From positions 2,296,825 to 2,360,824 of the forward strand of contig NZ_CP051666.1 of the NCBI RefSeq assembly GCF_012848475.1: a DNA stretch of 64,000 bases, given 5' to 3'. Shown in pieces: positions 33,310-42,187 of the stretch; the first letter of the stretch is position 1; the number at the start of each line of letters is the position of its first letter. Source of the DNA: Marinobacterium sp. LSUCC0821 (GTDB taxonomy: Bacteria > Pseudomonadota > Gammaproteobacteria > Pseudomonadales > Balneatricaceae). The position numbers and the translations under genes are program-made. Under the pieces are notes generated by a model. That model was not told the origin of the DNA. It searched no databases and saw only the letters and a list, made by a program, of their open reading frames with translations.

Positions 33310-33879
33310 ATGAAGACGCTAAGCACGGGTGAGATTGCCAAACTATGTGATGTAAACCTGCGAACAGTGATTCGTTGGATTGAACGTGGTGCACTCAAAG
33401 GATTCAAGCTCCCAGGGCGCGGTAATAATCGTGTACGCCTAGAGGATTTTCTCGCATTTTTGGTCGAACACGACATTCCCATTCCTCCTGAGCTTCAAGA
33501 AGAGAATCGCAAAGTATTGGTTGTGGATGATGAACCGGCTATCGCGCGAGCGATCCAGCGCGTGTTGAGAACCCATGGCTTAGTCGCTGAGGTGGCAGCT
33601 GATGGATTCCAAGCGGGCACTAAGTTGATGAAAGAGCGCCCACTGCTAATGACGCTAGATCTTAGCATGCCGGGTCTGAGCGGCTATGACGTTTTAAGCT
33701 TTGTCCGCGAGACACCAGAGATTCAGGGTACTAAAATCTTAGTTATCTCAGCACTGGGATCTGAAGCGTTGCAAAAGGCGATCGACTTAGGTGCTGATGC
33801 AGTCCTCAACAAACCCTTTGAGAACCAAGAGTTGGTCGATGTGATCGGCAAGCTTTTAGGGGCTGAAGTACGTGACTAA
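33310..33879 (+). CDS. HTH-REC response regulator (DNA-binding domain first)
   Basis: A 189-residue protein with an excisionase/MerR-like helix-turn-helix at residues 4-50 (STGEIAKLCDVNLRTVIRWIERGALKGFKLPGRGNNR) and a receiver domain at about 68-185. The receiver has the acidic pair VVDDE (D73, D74), phosphoacceptor D117 in TLDLSMPG, S147-region ISALGS and K167-region NKPF. The order is the reverse of most response regulators. No histidine kinase is beside it. Target genes are unknown; a divergent or neighbouring regulon cannot be inferred. Confidence 0.85.
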   Translation: MKTLSTGEIAKLCDVNLRTVIRWIERGALKGFKLPGRGNNRVRLEDFLAFLVEHDIPIPPELQEENRKVLVVDDEPAIARAIQRVLRTHGLVAEVAADGFQAGTKLMKERPLLMTLDLSMPGLSGYDVLSFVRETPEIQGTKILVISALGSEALQKAIDLGADAVLNKPFENQELVDVIGKLLGAEVRD

Positions 33880-33908
33880 CGAAGCTCTCTATCATTAATC
33901 CAATAAAA

Positions 33909-33936
33909 ATGCCGGCTAACAAGTCGGCATCTTTTT
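33909..33936. terminator. Bidirectional intrinsic terminator
   Basis: ATGCCGGCT and AAGTCGGCAT pair over nine positions (one G-T) with T runs on both strands. It separates the convergent HTH-REC and REC-GGDEF genes. Confidence 0.85.
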
Positions 33937-33953
33937 GAGCGCTATCATTGAGC

Positions 33954-34901
33954 TTAGTAAGCGATCTCAGATCGATTCTTACCCTCTTTTTTAGCTCGTT
34001 TAAGTCCAAGCATAGCGGACTCGAATAGCTGCTCTGGATCATCCCCTATATCTATCGCTTTGGCTGCCAGCGAGATGGTGATATCAATCTTCTGATTTCT
34101 AACCAGATAGGTGCGAGAAGCTATCTTAGTACGAACACGCTCCATGATCCCGCTGATACAATCTTCTGCTGCAAACTGGTTGATCATTAAACCAAAGCAA
34201 TCGCCTTCAACGCGGGAAACTATATCGCCAGAGCGAAGGTTGAAGGTCAGTAGTCTGCCAACCAGTTTAAGCACATCGTCACTTGTCTGTGGTCCTACGC
34301 GTTCCACAATAGTTTTGAAGTTGTCGATATCGAGTAGTACCAGATAAGAGGGTGCCACGCCTGGAAGTGAAGTACCGACAATTGCCTGCGCCTCAACCTG
34401 GTCTAGCAGTGCTTGGCGATTCAGTAAGCCCGTCACAGAGTCTGTTACGACCAGTGACTTCACTAGAGAGTCGTAGTTGCGACGTTCATCTTCACGCTGC
34501 TTCTGTACCAGTTCCTCACCGATAATCCGAACCAACTCGGTATTGTCCCAAGGTTTCGCCATGTAGCGATGGATACGTCCCTCATTTATTGCGCTGATGG
34601 TTGCATCAAAATCGGAGTAGCCGGTCAGCAATATGCGAACCGTATGCGGAGCGATTGCAGAGGCGCGTGCTAGAAACTTATCGCCGCTCATCTCAGGCAT
34701 GCGCATGTCTGAAATGATGAGGTCAACTTCGTGTGCCTCTAGATAGTTGATTGCCTCAATTGCAGAGGTGAATCCAATCACCTCATAGTGGCTTGAACGG
34801 AGCAGACGTCTCAAAGAGTTAACAACTGACTCTTCGTCATCTACACAGAGAATTTTTGCCGCTTCAGTGCGGTCTAAGTAGCGGGAGTCATTGAAGCTCA
34901 T
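33954..34901 (-). CDS. REC-GGDEF protein with degenerate catalytic motif
   Basis: A 315-residue two-domain protein. The receiver domain (about 15-135) has LCVDDEES, phosphoacceptor D65 in IISDMRMPEMSG and the conserved Lys in MAKPWDN. The GGDEF-type domain (about 150-312) starts DSVTGLLNRQALLDQV, but the active-site motif is E232-G-D-C-F236 in place of GGDEF, so diguanylate cyclase activity is unlikely. The inhibitory-site motif RxxD is kept (R223, D226), exactly five residues before, so it may bind c-di-GMP as an effector. Divergent from nothing close; tRNA-Arg(CCT) lies upstream on the same strand. Confidence 0.85.
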   Translation of the reverse strand: MSFNDSRYLDRTEAAKILCVDDEESVVNSLRRLLRSSHYEVIGFTSAIEAINYLEAHEVDLIISDMRMPEMSGDKFLARASAIAPHTVRILLTGYSDFDATISAINEGRIHRYMAKPWDNTELVRIIGEELVQKQREDERRNYDSLVKSLVVTDSVTGLLNRQALLDQVEAQAIVGTSLPGVAPSYLVLLDIDNFKTIVERVGPQTSDDVLKLVGRLLTFNLRSGDIVSRVEGDCFGLMINQFAAEDCISGIMERVRTKIASRTYLVRNQKIDITISLAAKAIDIGDDPEQLFESAMLGLKRAKKEGKNRSEIAY

Positions 34902-34987
34902 ATGCCTGAAATGTCCTTGAGGTCACTAATGTCTACTTAGGTATAGTCAAGGGTCTGAGATCTGTCAAATGACGAATGAAAAAAAGA

Positions 34988-35064
34988 TGGCGCCCCAGAG
35001 ACGATTCGAACGTCCGACCTATCCCTTAGGAGGGGATTGCTCTATCCAGCTGAGCTACTAGGGC
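34988..35064 (-). tRNA. tRNA-Arg (CCT anticodon)
   Basis: On the minus strand GCCCTAG pairs with CTGGGGC, the anticodon stem-loop is ATCCC-CTCCTAA-GGGAT, and CCA is encoded. It reads AGG. Single copy here, next to the amber-interrupted ORF and the acs control region. Confidence 0.95.
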
Positions 35065-35155
35065 GTTTTGCCGTTTTATTAGCGACAGGGCGCGAGTATA
35101 GCTCAATCGCTATAGAGTTTTAACAGCGACTCCTCACTGTTTCTAACAAAACGGT

Positions 35156-35542
35156 TTATATAGCCTCTTCGCAGTTACCATGTGCAAGGTATACTTCGTC
35201 GTGATGCATTACAGCTGATCGAACATAGGTACCTTTGTCCATATGGAAATGAAAGTTGCTGGTTTTGAATTCATTAGTGCAGGAGAGAGTTATACGAGAT
35301 CCGGTGAGCGATTTTCGTATTTCACAATCGGGTTCGTGAAGATCGATGCGCCTGTTCTCTTGAACCTTTCCGCTCTCAATTTCTACGTGTAGGGCAAACT
35401 CGAATGTATCTAGATGTTGCTCTTTGAAATTCTCATCGAATCCGACTCTCTAAATATCTTCGCATCGATAACTTTTAAATTCGGCTAAGGCTAATGGAGA
35501 GACTAATGATGAAAATAGAACAGCGATTTTCAGAGCTTTCAT
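35156..35542 (-). pseudogene. Small exported protein gene interrupted by one in-frame TAG
   Basis: Read on the minus strand from the ATG at 35542, the frame gives a convincing signal peptide (MKALKIAVLFSSLVSPLALA, cleavage before EFKSY), then ten residues, then TAG as codon 31 (35450-35452), and continues open for 97 more codons to a TAA at 35156-35158. The downstream part is a compact hydrophilic sequence with Cys in PDCEI, LSCTN and HGNCEEA, plus Cys27 before the amber, suggesting a disulfide-bonded periplasmic or secreted protein of about 108 residues. TAAGG lies about nine bases before the ATG. Too fragmented to appear as a long ORF. I do not recognise the family. A nonsense mutation is the simplest reading; a sequencing error or amber read-through cannot be excluded. 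Confidence 0.65.
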
Positions 35543-35828
35543 ATGACTAAACCTTACTTGCATCTACATCTCTTATTCTCTTTGATGATCCTTCTGATAC
35601 AAGACTAAGGCTATAAACTTTGGTTTATAAACCCATATAAACTTTGCGTTTATTTGCCGTTTTGTTGATTTTTATTTAACTCTTAGACCAAAAGACGAGC
35701 CCAAACAGACCAATGTCTAATTCTGACTTGGGCTTAGGAAGGCTATAACTTACGGGTCTTTAAAATTCACCTCATCCATAGTTTTGGTTAAGAGGTGTGA
35801 AGTTAAAAATATCAAGGGACAGACAGTA
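35543..35828. other. Gene-free divergent control region between the exported ORF and acs
   Basis: Contains the tandem operators described separately and a seven-base stem AGCCCAA (35698-35704) / TTGGGCT (35728-35734) with no T tract. AAGGG at 35814-35818 serves acs. An upstream in-frame ATG for acs at 35784 falls inside this region and is not used. Confidence 0.5.
35612..35653. promoter_or_regulatory. Tandem palindromic operators upstream of acs
   Basis: Two direct copies of TATAAACTTTG-GTTTAT: TATAAACTTTGGTTTATA at 35612-35629 and TATAAACTTTGCGTTTAT at 35636-35653, starts 24 bases apart. Each is itself an inverted repeat (TATAAAC / GTTTATA). The overlapping GGTTTATAAACC is also a perfect palindrome. 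They lie about 180 bases before acs and 70 bases before the exported ORF, so could control either. Confidence 0.7.
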
Positions 35829-37781
35829 ATGAGCGAAAAGATCTATCCAGTTTCTCCTGCGTTTGCTGCCACTGCGCATGCTGATGAAGCTAAATACAAT
35901 GAGATGTACAAACAGTCTGTAGAGAATCCAGATGCGTTCTGGGGCGAACAGGCTAAACGTGTTGACTGGATCAAACCATTCACTAAGGTTAAACACACCT
36001 CTTTTGATACCCATAACGTTGATATTCGTTGGTTTGAAGATGGCACGCTTAACGTTGCTGCTAACTGTCTAGATCGCCACCTTGCTACTCGTGGTGATCA
36101 GGTTGCGATTATTTGGGAAGGTGATAGCCCTGAAGAAGATGCAAAAATCACCTACCGTCAGCTTCACGAAGAGGTTTGTAAGTTCTCTAACGTGCTTAAA
36201 GCGCAGGGTGTTAATAAGGGTGATGTGGTTACCCTTTACCTGCCAATGATCCCTGAAGCTGCAGTTGCGATGCTTGCCTGTGCGCGCATTGGTGCTGTGC
36301 ACTCAATCGTATTTGGTGGCTTCTCACCTGACGCACTAGCTGCACGTATCGAAGGTGCAAGCTCTAAAGTAGTTGTTACCTGTAACTTCTCTCTACGTGG
36401 CGGTAAAGCTGTTCCTCTTAAAGCGAACGTTGATGAGGCGCTAACTAACCCAGAAGCTGCTAAACACTGTCAGAGAGTTATCGTAGTGAATCGTGTCGAT
36501 CAGGATTGTGCATGGCACGACCACCGCGATGTCTCTTACGAAGCTGAGATGGCTAAAGCATCAACTGATTGCCCGCCAACAGAGATGAATGCGGAAGATC
36601 CACTATTCATTCTTTACACTTCGGGTTCTACAGGCGCACCTAAAGGTCTTAAGCACACTACCGGCGGTTACCTGGTATACGCTGCAATGACACACCAGTA
36701 TGTGTTTGATTACCAGGAAGGCGATATCTACTGGTGTACGGCTGACGTAGGCTGGGTAACAGGTCACAGCTACATCGTATATGGCCCGCTTGCTAACGGT
36801 GCTACGACGCTAATGTTCGAAGGTGTACCAAGCTACCCAGATATGAGCCGCTTCGGTCGCGTTATCGAAAAACACAAGGTTAACCAGTTCTACACTGCAC
36901 CTACTGCAATCCGTGCGTTGATGCAGAAAGGTGAAGATGTACTTGGCGATTCAGATCTGTCATCTCTTAAACTGTTAGGTTCTGTGGGTGAGCCAATCAA
37001 CCCTGAAGCTTGGGAGTGGTACAACCGCGTAATGGGTGGTGGCAAGTGTCCTATCGTCGATACTTGGTGGCAGACAGAGACTGGCGGCATCATGATCGTG
37101 CCTCTACCAGGTGCTACTGCAACTAAACCAGGTTCGGCAACTCGTCCATTCTTCGGTGTACAGCCAGCGCTGCTAGATAACGATGGCAAAGAGATTGAAG
37201 GTGCCGGTGAAGGTAACCTTGTCATCAAAGATTCTTGGCCTGGCCAGTCTCGTTCTATTTGGGGCGATCATGAGCGCTTTGGTCAAACCTACTTCTCAAG
37301 CTTCTCTGGCTACTACACTACAGGTGATGGTGCGCGTCGCGATGAAGATGGTTACTACTGGATCACAGGTCGTGTCGATGACGTAATCAACGTATCAGGC
37401 CACCGTATGGGTACTGCCGAAGTCGAGTCTGCTCTTGTAGCTCACGAGACAGTAGCCGAAGCTGCGGTAGTAGGTTACCCACATGATCTTAAGGGTCAGG
37501 GTATATACTGTTACGTGACTCTTCAGGAGGGTGTTGAAGCCTCTGATGAGCTTAAAGTTGCGCTACGTAACTGGGTTCGTACTGAGATCGGTCCTATCGC
37601 ATCACCAGATCTAATCCAGTTTGCGCCAGGTCTACCTAAGACTCGTTCAGGTAAGATTATGCGTCGTATCCTGCGTAAGATTGCTGAAGATGATTTCGGT
37701 GCATTGGGTGATACTTCTACACTTGCGGATCCAAGTGTGGTTGATGATCTCATTGCAAACCGCATGAACCGTAAGAGCTAA
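35829..37781 (+). CDS. acs: Acetyl-CoA synthetase
   Basis: AMP-forming activation of acetate for scavenging. The 650-residue protein (E. coli 652) has [18 protein letters not shown] (P-loop), [46 protein letters not shown] and the regulatory acetylation Lys in [11 protein letters not shown]. The start ATG 35829 gives [10 protein letters not shown]. Strong codon bias. Followed by its own terminator and then a LuxR-type regulator, as with CrbR/ErdR systems that govern acs in Vibrio and Pseudomonas. Confidence 0.97.
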   Translation: MSEKIYPVSPAFAATAHADEAKYNEMYKQSVENPDAFWGEQAKRVDWIKPFTKVKHTSFDTHNVDIRWFEDGTLNVAANCLDRHLATRGDQVAIIWEGDSPEEDAKITYRQLHEEVCKFSNVLKAQGVNKGDVVTLYLPMIPEAAVAMLACARIGAVHSIVFGGFSPDALAARIEGASSKVVVTCNFSLRGGKAVPLKANVDEALTNPEAAKHCQRVIVVNRVDQDCAWHDHRDVSYEAEMAKASTDCPPTEMNAEDPLFILYTSGSTGAPKGLKHTTGGYLVYAAMTHQYVFDYQEGDIYWCTADVGWVTGHSYIVYGPLANGATTLMFEGVPSYPDMSRFGRVIEKHKVNQFYTAPTAIRALMQKGEDVLGDSDLSSLKLLGSVGEPINPEAWEWYNRVMGGGKCPIVDTWWQTETGGIMIVPLPGATATKPGSATRPFFGVQPALLDNDGKEIEGAGEGNLVIKDSWPGQSRSIWGDHERFGQTYFSSFSGYYTTGDGARRDEDGYYWITGRVDDVINVSGHRMGTAEVESALVAHETVAEAAVVGYPHDLKGQGIYCYVTLQEGVEASDELKVALRNWVRTEIGPIASPDLIQFAPGLPKTRSGKIMRRILRKIAEDDFGALGDTSTLADPSVVDDLIANRMNRKS

Positions 37782-37797
37782 TAGCTTTTAAATGATG

Positions 37798-37826
37798 AAA
37801 CCCCGCCTCTGCGGGGTTTTTATTTT
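37798..37826 (+). terminator. Intrinsic terminator after acs
   Basis: AAACCCCGC and GCGGGGTTT pair around CTCT, followed by TTATTTTT. Confidence 0.9.
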
Positions 37827-37921
37827 TGTCATGAAACTGGAATATCAGACAATATTCGATTAACTTATCCCAATAAGCTTTTTTACTGCTTATTGTTATG
37901 TTTCGCTCTTTGGAGAAGGTT

Positions 37922-38587
37922 ATGCAGTTAGCTCAAAAAATTATTATCGCTGACGATCATCCACTATTTCGTGCTGCGCTTAAGCAGGCAGTTAGTCAGG
38001 CGGTTTCCGGCGTTACTATCATTGAGGCTGACACCCTTGAGTCGGTACAAGAGGCGGTCGAACAGAACGGTGATGCGGATCTAGTGCTGCTAGATATTCA
38101 CATGCCCGGTGCGCAGGGCTTCTCAGGTCTTGTTTTCCTTCGTGGTCAGCATCCAGGTGTGCCTGTGATTGTTGTATCAGGTAGTGAAGAGACTCACGTG
38201 ATGAAGCGCGCTATCGACTACGGTGCCTCTGGTTTCATTCCTAAATCATCCCCACTTGAGACTATTTCAGAAGCGATCGTTGCAGTATTGCAGGGTGATG
38301 AGTGGCTACCGCAAGAGCTAGAAGAGTCGATGGATGATCTAGTGACTGATGAAGATCAGAAGTTTGCAGAAGCGATTGCTTCGCTAACGCCACAGCAGTT
38401 CCGCGTATTGACGATGCTAACTGAGGGGCTTCTAAACAAGCAGATCGCATATGATTTGAATGTATCTGAAGCGACTATCAAAGCGCACGTTACAGCGATT
38501 CTTCGCAAGTTGGGTGTGCACAGCCGTACCCAGGCTGTTATCGCAGCTCAGCGTTTAGGTGTTGAGCCACCGAAGACTGACGCTTAA
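37922..38587 (+). CDS. LuxR-family response regulator, probable acs regulator (CrbR/ErdR-like)
   Basis: A 221-residue NarL/FixJ-type regulator. The receiver domain has IIIADDHPLFRAAL, phosphoacceptor D58 in LLDIHMPG and PKSS; the C-terminal LuxR HTH is LTPQQFRVLTMLTEGLLNKQIAYDLNVSEATIKAHVTAILRKLGVHSRTQAV (about 153-204). GGAG-AAGG precedes the ATG at 37922; an ATG at 37898 is less likely. Placement right after acs matches response regulators shown to activate acs (CrbR in Vibrio, ErdR in Pseudomonas); the equivalence here is inferred. No partner kinase is in the window. Confidence 0.82.
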   Translation: MQLAQKIIIADDHPLFRAALKQAVSQAVSGVTIIEADTLESVQEAVEQNGDADLVLLDIHMPGAQGFSGLVFLRGQHPGVPVIVVSGSEETHVMKRAIDYGASGFIPKSSPLETISEAIVAVLQGDEWLPQELEESMDDLVTDEDQKFAEAIASLTPQQFRVLTMLTEGLLNKQIAYDLNVSEATIKAHVTAILRKLGVHSRTQAVIAAQRLGVEPPKTDA

Positions 38588-38604
38588 TAGCTAAAAGCTA
38601 CAAG

Positions 38605-38632
38605 AAAGCCCGCTGAGTTGCGGGCTTTTTAA
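38605..38632 (+). terminator. Intrinsic terminator after the LuxR-type regulator
   Basis: AAAGCCCGC and GCGGGCTTT pair around TGAGTT and run into TT-AA. It stands between the convergent regulator and bamD; the minus-strand side lacks a T run. Confidence 0.85.
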
Positions 38633-38666
38633 TGTCTCTTATTTAGACTTTTAAATTCGGCACTTC

Positions 38667-39632
38667 TTATTCAAACACACCAAAGGTAATGCGATCGAAC
38701 CACGAGCGCTCTGCCGGTTGTGCCGCGTCGCTGCTACCCTTTACAGTTGGTGCTATAACTGCTTCATCAGCGCGGACCGGACGAGCAACAGGACTGGTTG
38801 GTTGAATCGGTTCAGCAAGTTCAGTTCCTTCACCTAGAAGGCCAAAGCTTGCTGTGTAGATAAGGTCATTGCGCGGCTCTTTAAACGAACGTACTTCGTA
38901 ATCTGGGAAGTTCTTAGCAAGTACCGCTTTGCTGCTGTTGGCAAGGTCAGTAAGGCCGAGCTCTGTGTAGGCCTCAACCATAATCGCTAGTGCATCAGAA
39001 GTAGCAGGGGTCTCTTGCAGATTCTCAACGACGTAGCGACCACGGTTTGCTGCTGCTAGCCAGGCTTGGCGTTTCATGTAGTAGATAGCAACATGAATCT
39101 CATAAGTTGCTAGACGGTTTTTGAGGTACTGCATGCGACGCTGTGCATCAGCAGCATACTCACTGTCTGGGAAGCGGTTGATCAACGTTGTAAAGCTATC
39201 GAAAGAGTCACGGGCAGCACCTGGATCGCGCTGTGCTACATCGATAGGTAGGTATTTAGCGAAGAACGAGCGCTCTGCTTCGAATGCACTGAGTCCTTTC
39301 ATGTAGTAGGCGTAGTCTACGTTGTCGTGATTTGGGTGGAGACGAATGAAACGGTCCGCTGCCGCAGCTGCCGAGGTGTTTTGGCTCAATCTAAAGTGAG
39401 CATAAATCAGCTCAAGTTGTGCCTGTTCAGAGTAGCGGCCAAATGGGTAGCGAGCTTCAAGTAACTGCAGTTTTTCTACAGCTAGGTTGTTGTTGCCGGC
39501 ATCAATAGCACTCAGTGCTTGTTCGTAAAGCTGGTCTTCCGGAATATCCGCTTCGACTTTTTTGCCATCGCTACTGCAGCCAATCAGTGCGCTAGTGATG
39601 AAGAGAGTTGCAAGAAGTTTTGTTAAACGCAT
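38667..39632 (-). CDS. bamD: Outer membrane assembly lipoprotein BamD
   Basis: Essential TPR lipoprotein of the BAM complex that folds beta-barrels into the outer membrane. The 321-residue form starts at ATG 39632 (AGGA upstream) and has lipobox LIGC with Cys19. TPR repeats run from about 30 to 240: [67 protein letters not shown]. The C-terminal 70 or so residues ([17 protein letters not shown]...) extend beyond the E. coli protein and look disordered. Divergent from rluD, the standard bamD/rluD arrangement. Confidence 0.95.
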   Translation of the reverse strand: MRLTKLLATLFITSALIGCSSDGKKVEADIPEDQLYEQALSAIDAGNNNLAVEKLQLLEARYPFGRYSEQAQLELIYAHFRLSQNTSAAAAADRFIRLHPNHDNVDYAYYMKGLSAFEAERSFFAKYLPIDVAQRDPGAARDSFDSFTTLINRFPDSEYAADAQRRMQYLKNRLATYEIHVAIYYMKRQAWLAAANRGRYVVENLQETPATSDALAIMVEAYTELGLTDLANSSKAVLAKNFPDYEVRSFKEPRNDLIYTASFGLLGEGTELAEPIQPTSPVARPVRADEAVIAPTVKGSSDAAQPAERSWFDRITFGVFE

Positions 39633-39759
39633 TACCAATTCCTAAAATCAAAGTCACGACTCAGCGCAACAGCCCGTATTCATATATACTTGGCATCCAT
39701 TGGCTATTTAAACACACAGCTACCCGAACCAAAACACTCTTAGAGTTAGATATTTAACA

Positions 39760-40728
39760 ATGTCAGAAAAGATTCAGTTAGAAGCAATCGTTCCCGGTGA
39801 ACTATTTGGTAAACGTCTTGATCAGGCTGTTGCCGAGCTCTTTCCAGATTACTCTCGCTCGCGCCTACAGAACTGGATCAAAGAGGGTGAGTTGACGGTT
39901 GATGGTAAGGTCTTGCGCCCACGTGAAAAACTATTGGGTGGCGAGAAGATTGTTGTTGATGCCTCAGTTGCTCTGATCGAAGAACACGTGGGTGAAGATA
40001 TTCCGCTCGATATCATCTATGAAGATGAGCACATTCTTGTTCTTAATAAACCCGCGGGGTTGGTTGTGCATCCTGCGGCGGGTCACGCTGATGGTACGCT
40101 GATGAATGCACTACTTCATCATGCACCTGAGGTGGCGCAGGTACCACGTGCTGGTATTGTGCACCGTCTTGACCGTGACACTACCGGTTTGATGGTGGTG
40201 GCGAAAACGATTCAGGCACAAACTGACCTTGTTGCTCAGTTGCAAGATCGCAGTATGGGGCGTGAGTATGAAGCGGTTGTACAGGGTGTCATGATTGGCG
40301 GTGGTACCGTCGATGAGCCGATGGCGCGTCACAGTAAGCATCGTCAGAAGATGGCAGTGGTTGGCCTAGGTAAAGAGGCGATCACTCACTATCGTGTACT
40401 CAAGAAGTTCCGCAACCATACCCACATTCGTTTGAAGCTTGAGACGGGTCGTACCCACCAGATTCGTGTCCATATGTCGCATATCAACTATCCGCTCGTG
40501 GGTGACCAGCTATACGGTGGCCGTTTCCGTCTCCCTAAAAACTGTAGCGAGCGCATGCAGGAGACGTTAAAGCATTTCCGTCGCCAGGCACTTCACGCTA
40601 AGAAGCTAGAGTTGTGGCACCCATTCACAGGCGAGCATTGCAGTTGGGAGATCGATCTACCAGATGATTTCCAGCGACTTCTCTCGGTTCTTGATCGTGA
40701 TGCTTCGAAGTTTGATTACGAGCTATGA
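39760..40728 (+). CDS. rluD: 23S rRNA pseudouridine(1911/1915/1917) synthase
   Basis: Makes the three pseudouridines in helix 69. An N-terminal S4 domain (about 17-75, KRLDQAVAELFPDYSRSRLQNWIKEG) precedes the catalytic domain, with D140 in HRLDRDTTG and the RTHQIRVHMSHINYPLVGD block. Length 322 (E. coli 326). Its stop overlaps the pgeF start (ATGA). Confidence 0.97.
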   Translation: MSEKIQLEAIVPGELFGKRLDQAVAELFPDYSRSRLQNWIKEGELTVDGKVLRPREKLLGGEKIVVDASVALIEEHVGEDIPLDIIYEDEHILVLNKPAGLVVHPAAGHADGTLMNALLHHAPEVAQVPRAGIVHRLDRDTTGLMVVAKTIQAQTDLVAQLQDRSMGREYEAVVQGVMIGGGTVDEPMARHSKHRQKMAVVGLGKEAITHYRVLKKFRNHTHIRLKLETGRTHQIRVHMSHINYPLVGDQLYGGRFRLPKNCSERMQETLKHFRRQALHAKKLELWHPFTGEHCSWEIDLPDDFQRLLSVLDRDASKFDYEL

Positions 40729-41456
40729 ATCTAATTTGGGCTGATTGGCCTGCGCCTGCTTCTGTTAAAGCAGTCACTACAACACGCACAGGCGGGGTAA
40801 GTGAAGCTCCTTACAATCAGCTTAACCTGGGTGATCATGTTGGCGATGACCCTGTCAGTGTAGCGACGAATCGTCAGCGTCTATTAACGCATCTTAATTT
40901 ACAGCAGCCAGCGCAGTGGTTGAAACAGGTTCACGGTAGGCAGGTGATTGAAGCGAAGAGTGACTCAATCGTGCGTGAAGCAGATGCGCTGTTTAGTCGA
41001 GATAAGGGCGTTGCTTGCGTCATTATGACGGCAGACTGTCTGCCGGTGTTTTTAACCAATTCTGATGGCTCACAAGTGGCTGCAGCTCATGCTGGCTGGC
41101 GCGGTTTGGTGTCTGGTGTTTTAGAGGCAACGGTTGCTACCTTTGAACAGCCTAATTCGCTCTATGCTTGGTTAGGACCTGCTATTGGTCCTGAAGCGTT
41201 TGAGGTAGGGCAGGAGGTCTATGATGCCTTTGTTGCGGATATGCCTGAAGCAGAAACAGCCTTTAAAGTGAGTCCATCTCATTCAGATCGCTGGCTTGCT
41301 GATATCTATCAACTGGCACGGTTGCGTCTTCAGCGTGCGGGTGTAACCGCTATTTATGGTGGAGATTTTTGCACCTTCAGTGATGCAGATCGTTTCTACT
41401 CTTATCGTCGTGAAGCTGTAACAGGCCGTATGGCTAGCCTAATCTGGATTGAGTAA
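40725..41456 (+). CDS. pgeF: Peptidoglycan editing factor / purine nucleoside phosphorylase PgeF (YfiH)
   Basis: Multicopper-oxidase-like fold protein that removes wrong residues in peptidoglycan precursors and has adenosine-handling activity in relatives. Motifs: TTTRTGGVSEAPYNQLNLGDHVGDD, LKQVHGRQV, MTADCLPVFLTN, AAHAGWRGLVSGVLE and LGPAIGPEAFEVG. The protein has 243 residues, the same size as E. coli YfiH. Coupled to rluD. In E. coli clpB follows directly; here three SOS-linked genes intervene. Confidence 0.94.
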   Translation: MNLIWADWPAPASVKAVTTTRTGGVSEAPYNQLNLGDHVGDDPVSVATNRQRLLTHLNLQQPAQWLKQVHGRQVIEAKSDSIVREADALFSRDKGVACVIMTADCLPVFLTNSDGSQVAAAHAGWRGLVSGVLEATVATFEQPNSLYAWLGPAIGPEAFEVGQEVYDAFVADMPEAETAFKVSPSHSDRWLADIYQLARLRLQRAGVTAIYGGDFCTFSDADRFYSYRREAVTGRMASLIWIE

Positions 41457-41472
41457 TCGCCATTAGGCTCTG

Positions 41473-41673
41473 TTAAGCCGCGTTAAATTTCTCTTCTAAT
41501 ACCTGGTGGTAGATCTCAACAATCTGTTGGCTGTTCTCTACAGCGAGATCGGATAGCGAGTTATCACGTAGCAGTCGCTTCTCATCCTCTATCGCCTCTT
41601 TGATCTGCGCCTCTGTCCACTGGTCCGCATAGGAGCGTAGCGCTTCGGTATAACTGTAGGGTGTTTTTAACAT
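41473..41673 (-). CDS. Small protein of unknown function divergent from umuDC, probable SOS gene
   Basis: I do not recognise the family. Starting at ATG 41673 (GAGG seven bases upstream) it encodes 66 residues, helical and charged, with YADQWTEAQIKEAIEDEKRLL and IVEIYHQVLEEKFNAA; no membrane segment or signal. An earlier in-frame ATG at 41703 would add ten residues but lies almost in the LexA box and has no clear ribosome site. The LexA box 41705-41724 lies midway between this start and that of umuD, so both genes are probably repressed by LexA. Ends 16 bases from pgeF, convergent. Confidence 0.65.
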   Translation of the reverse strand: MLKTPYSYTEALRSYADQWTEAQIKEAIEDEKRLLRDNSLSDLAVENSQQIVEIYHQVLEEKFNAA

Positions 41674-41704
41674 CTGTATTGCCTCAAATAAATAGAACGA
41701 CATA

Positions 41705-41724
41705 TACTGTTTATACGTACAGTA
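41705..41724. promoter_or_regulatory. LexA box shared by umuD and the divergent small gene
   Basis: TACTGTTTATACGTACAGTA is a near-ideal LexA operator (CTGT-N8-ACAG). It is centred between the start codons at 41673 (minus) and 41756 (plus), 31 bases from each. Confidence 0.95.
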
Positions 41725-41755
41725 TTATAGTTAAATATATTCAGGTGGCAAGAGC

Positions 41756-42187
41756 ATGAGCGTCACACAGATTGCTGAAGCGGTCGATCTATCCGCTGAC
41801 CATTTAAAAATTCCTTTTTATACAGAGAGCGTGCCAGCTGGTTTTCCATCGCCGGCACAGGATTATATTGATAAAACACTCAGTCTTAATGAGCTCTGTA
41901 TCAAACATCCCAATGCGACCTATTTCGTGAGGGTCGATGGCGACTCTATGGATGGCGTCGGTATCTTTAAGGGAGATGTCTTGGTGGTTGATCGCTCATT
42001 GACCGCCTCGCACGGCGATGTCGTTATTGCCAGTGTCGGTGGCGAGATGACCGTGAAAACACTTCAGCTAAAGCCAAGGGTAAGGCTGATTCCGCAGAAT
42101 CGACGCTACTCGCCGATTGATATTAAAGAGGGGTGTGAGCTGCAGGTATTTGGCGTGGTGGTGAGTGTTGTAAGGGTGCTGCGTTAG
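41756..42187 (+). CDS. umuD: DNA polymerase V subunit UmuD
   Basis: SOS-induced S24 peptidase-fold protein, trimmed with RecA help to the active UmuD' form that joins UmuC. The cleavage motif is A28-G29 in [12 protein letters not shown] (an Ala-Gly site; E. coli has Cys-Gly), nucleophile S64 in DGDSM and general base K101 in EMTVKTLQL. Length 143 (E. coli 139). Overlaps umuC by one base (TAGTG). Directly controlled by the LexA box 31 bases upstream. Confidence 0.95.
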   Translation: MSVTQIAEAVDLSADHLKIPFYTESVPAGFPSPAQDYIDKTLSLNELCIKHPNATYFVRVDGDSMDGVGIFKGDVLVVDRSLTASHGDVVIASVGGEMTVKTLQLKPRVRLIPQNRRYSPIDIKEGCELQVFGVVVSVVRVLR

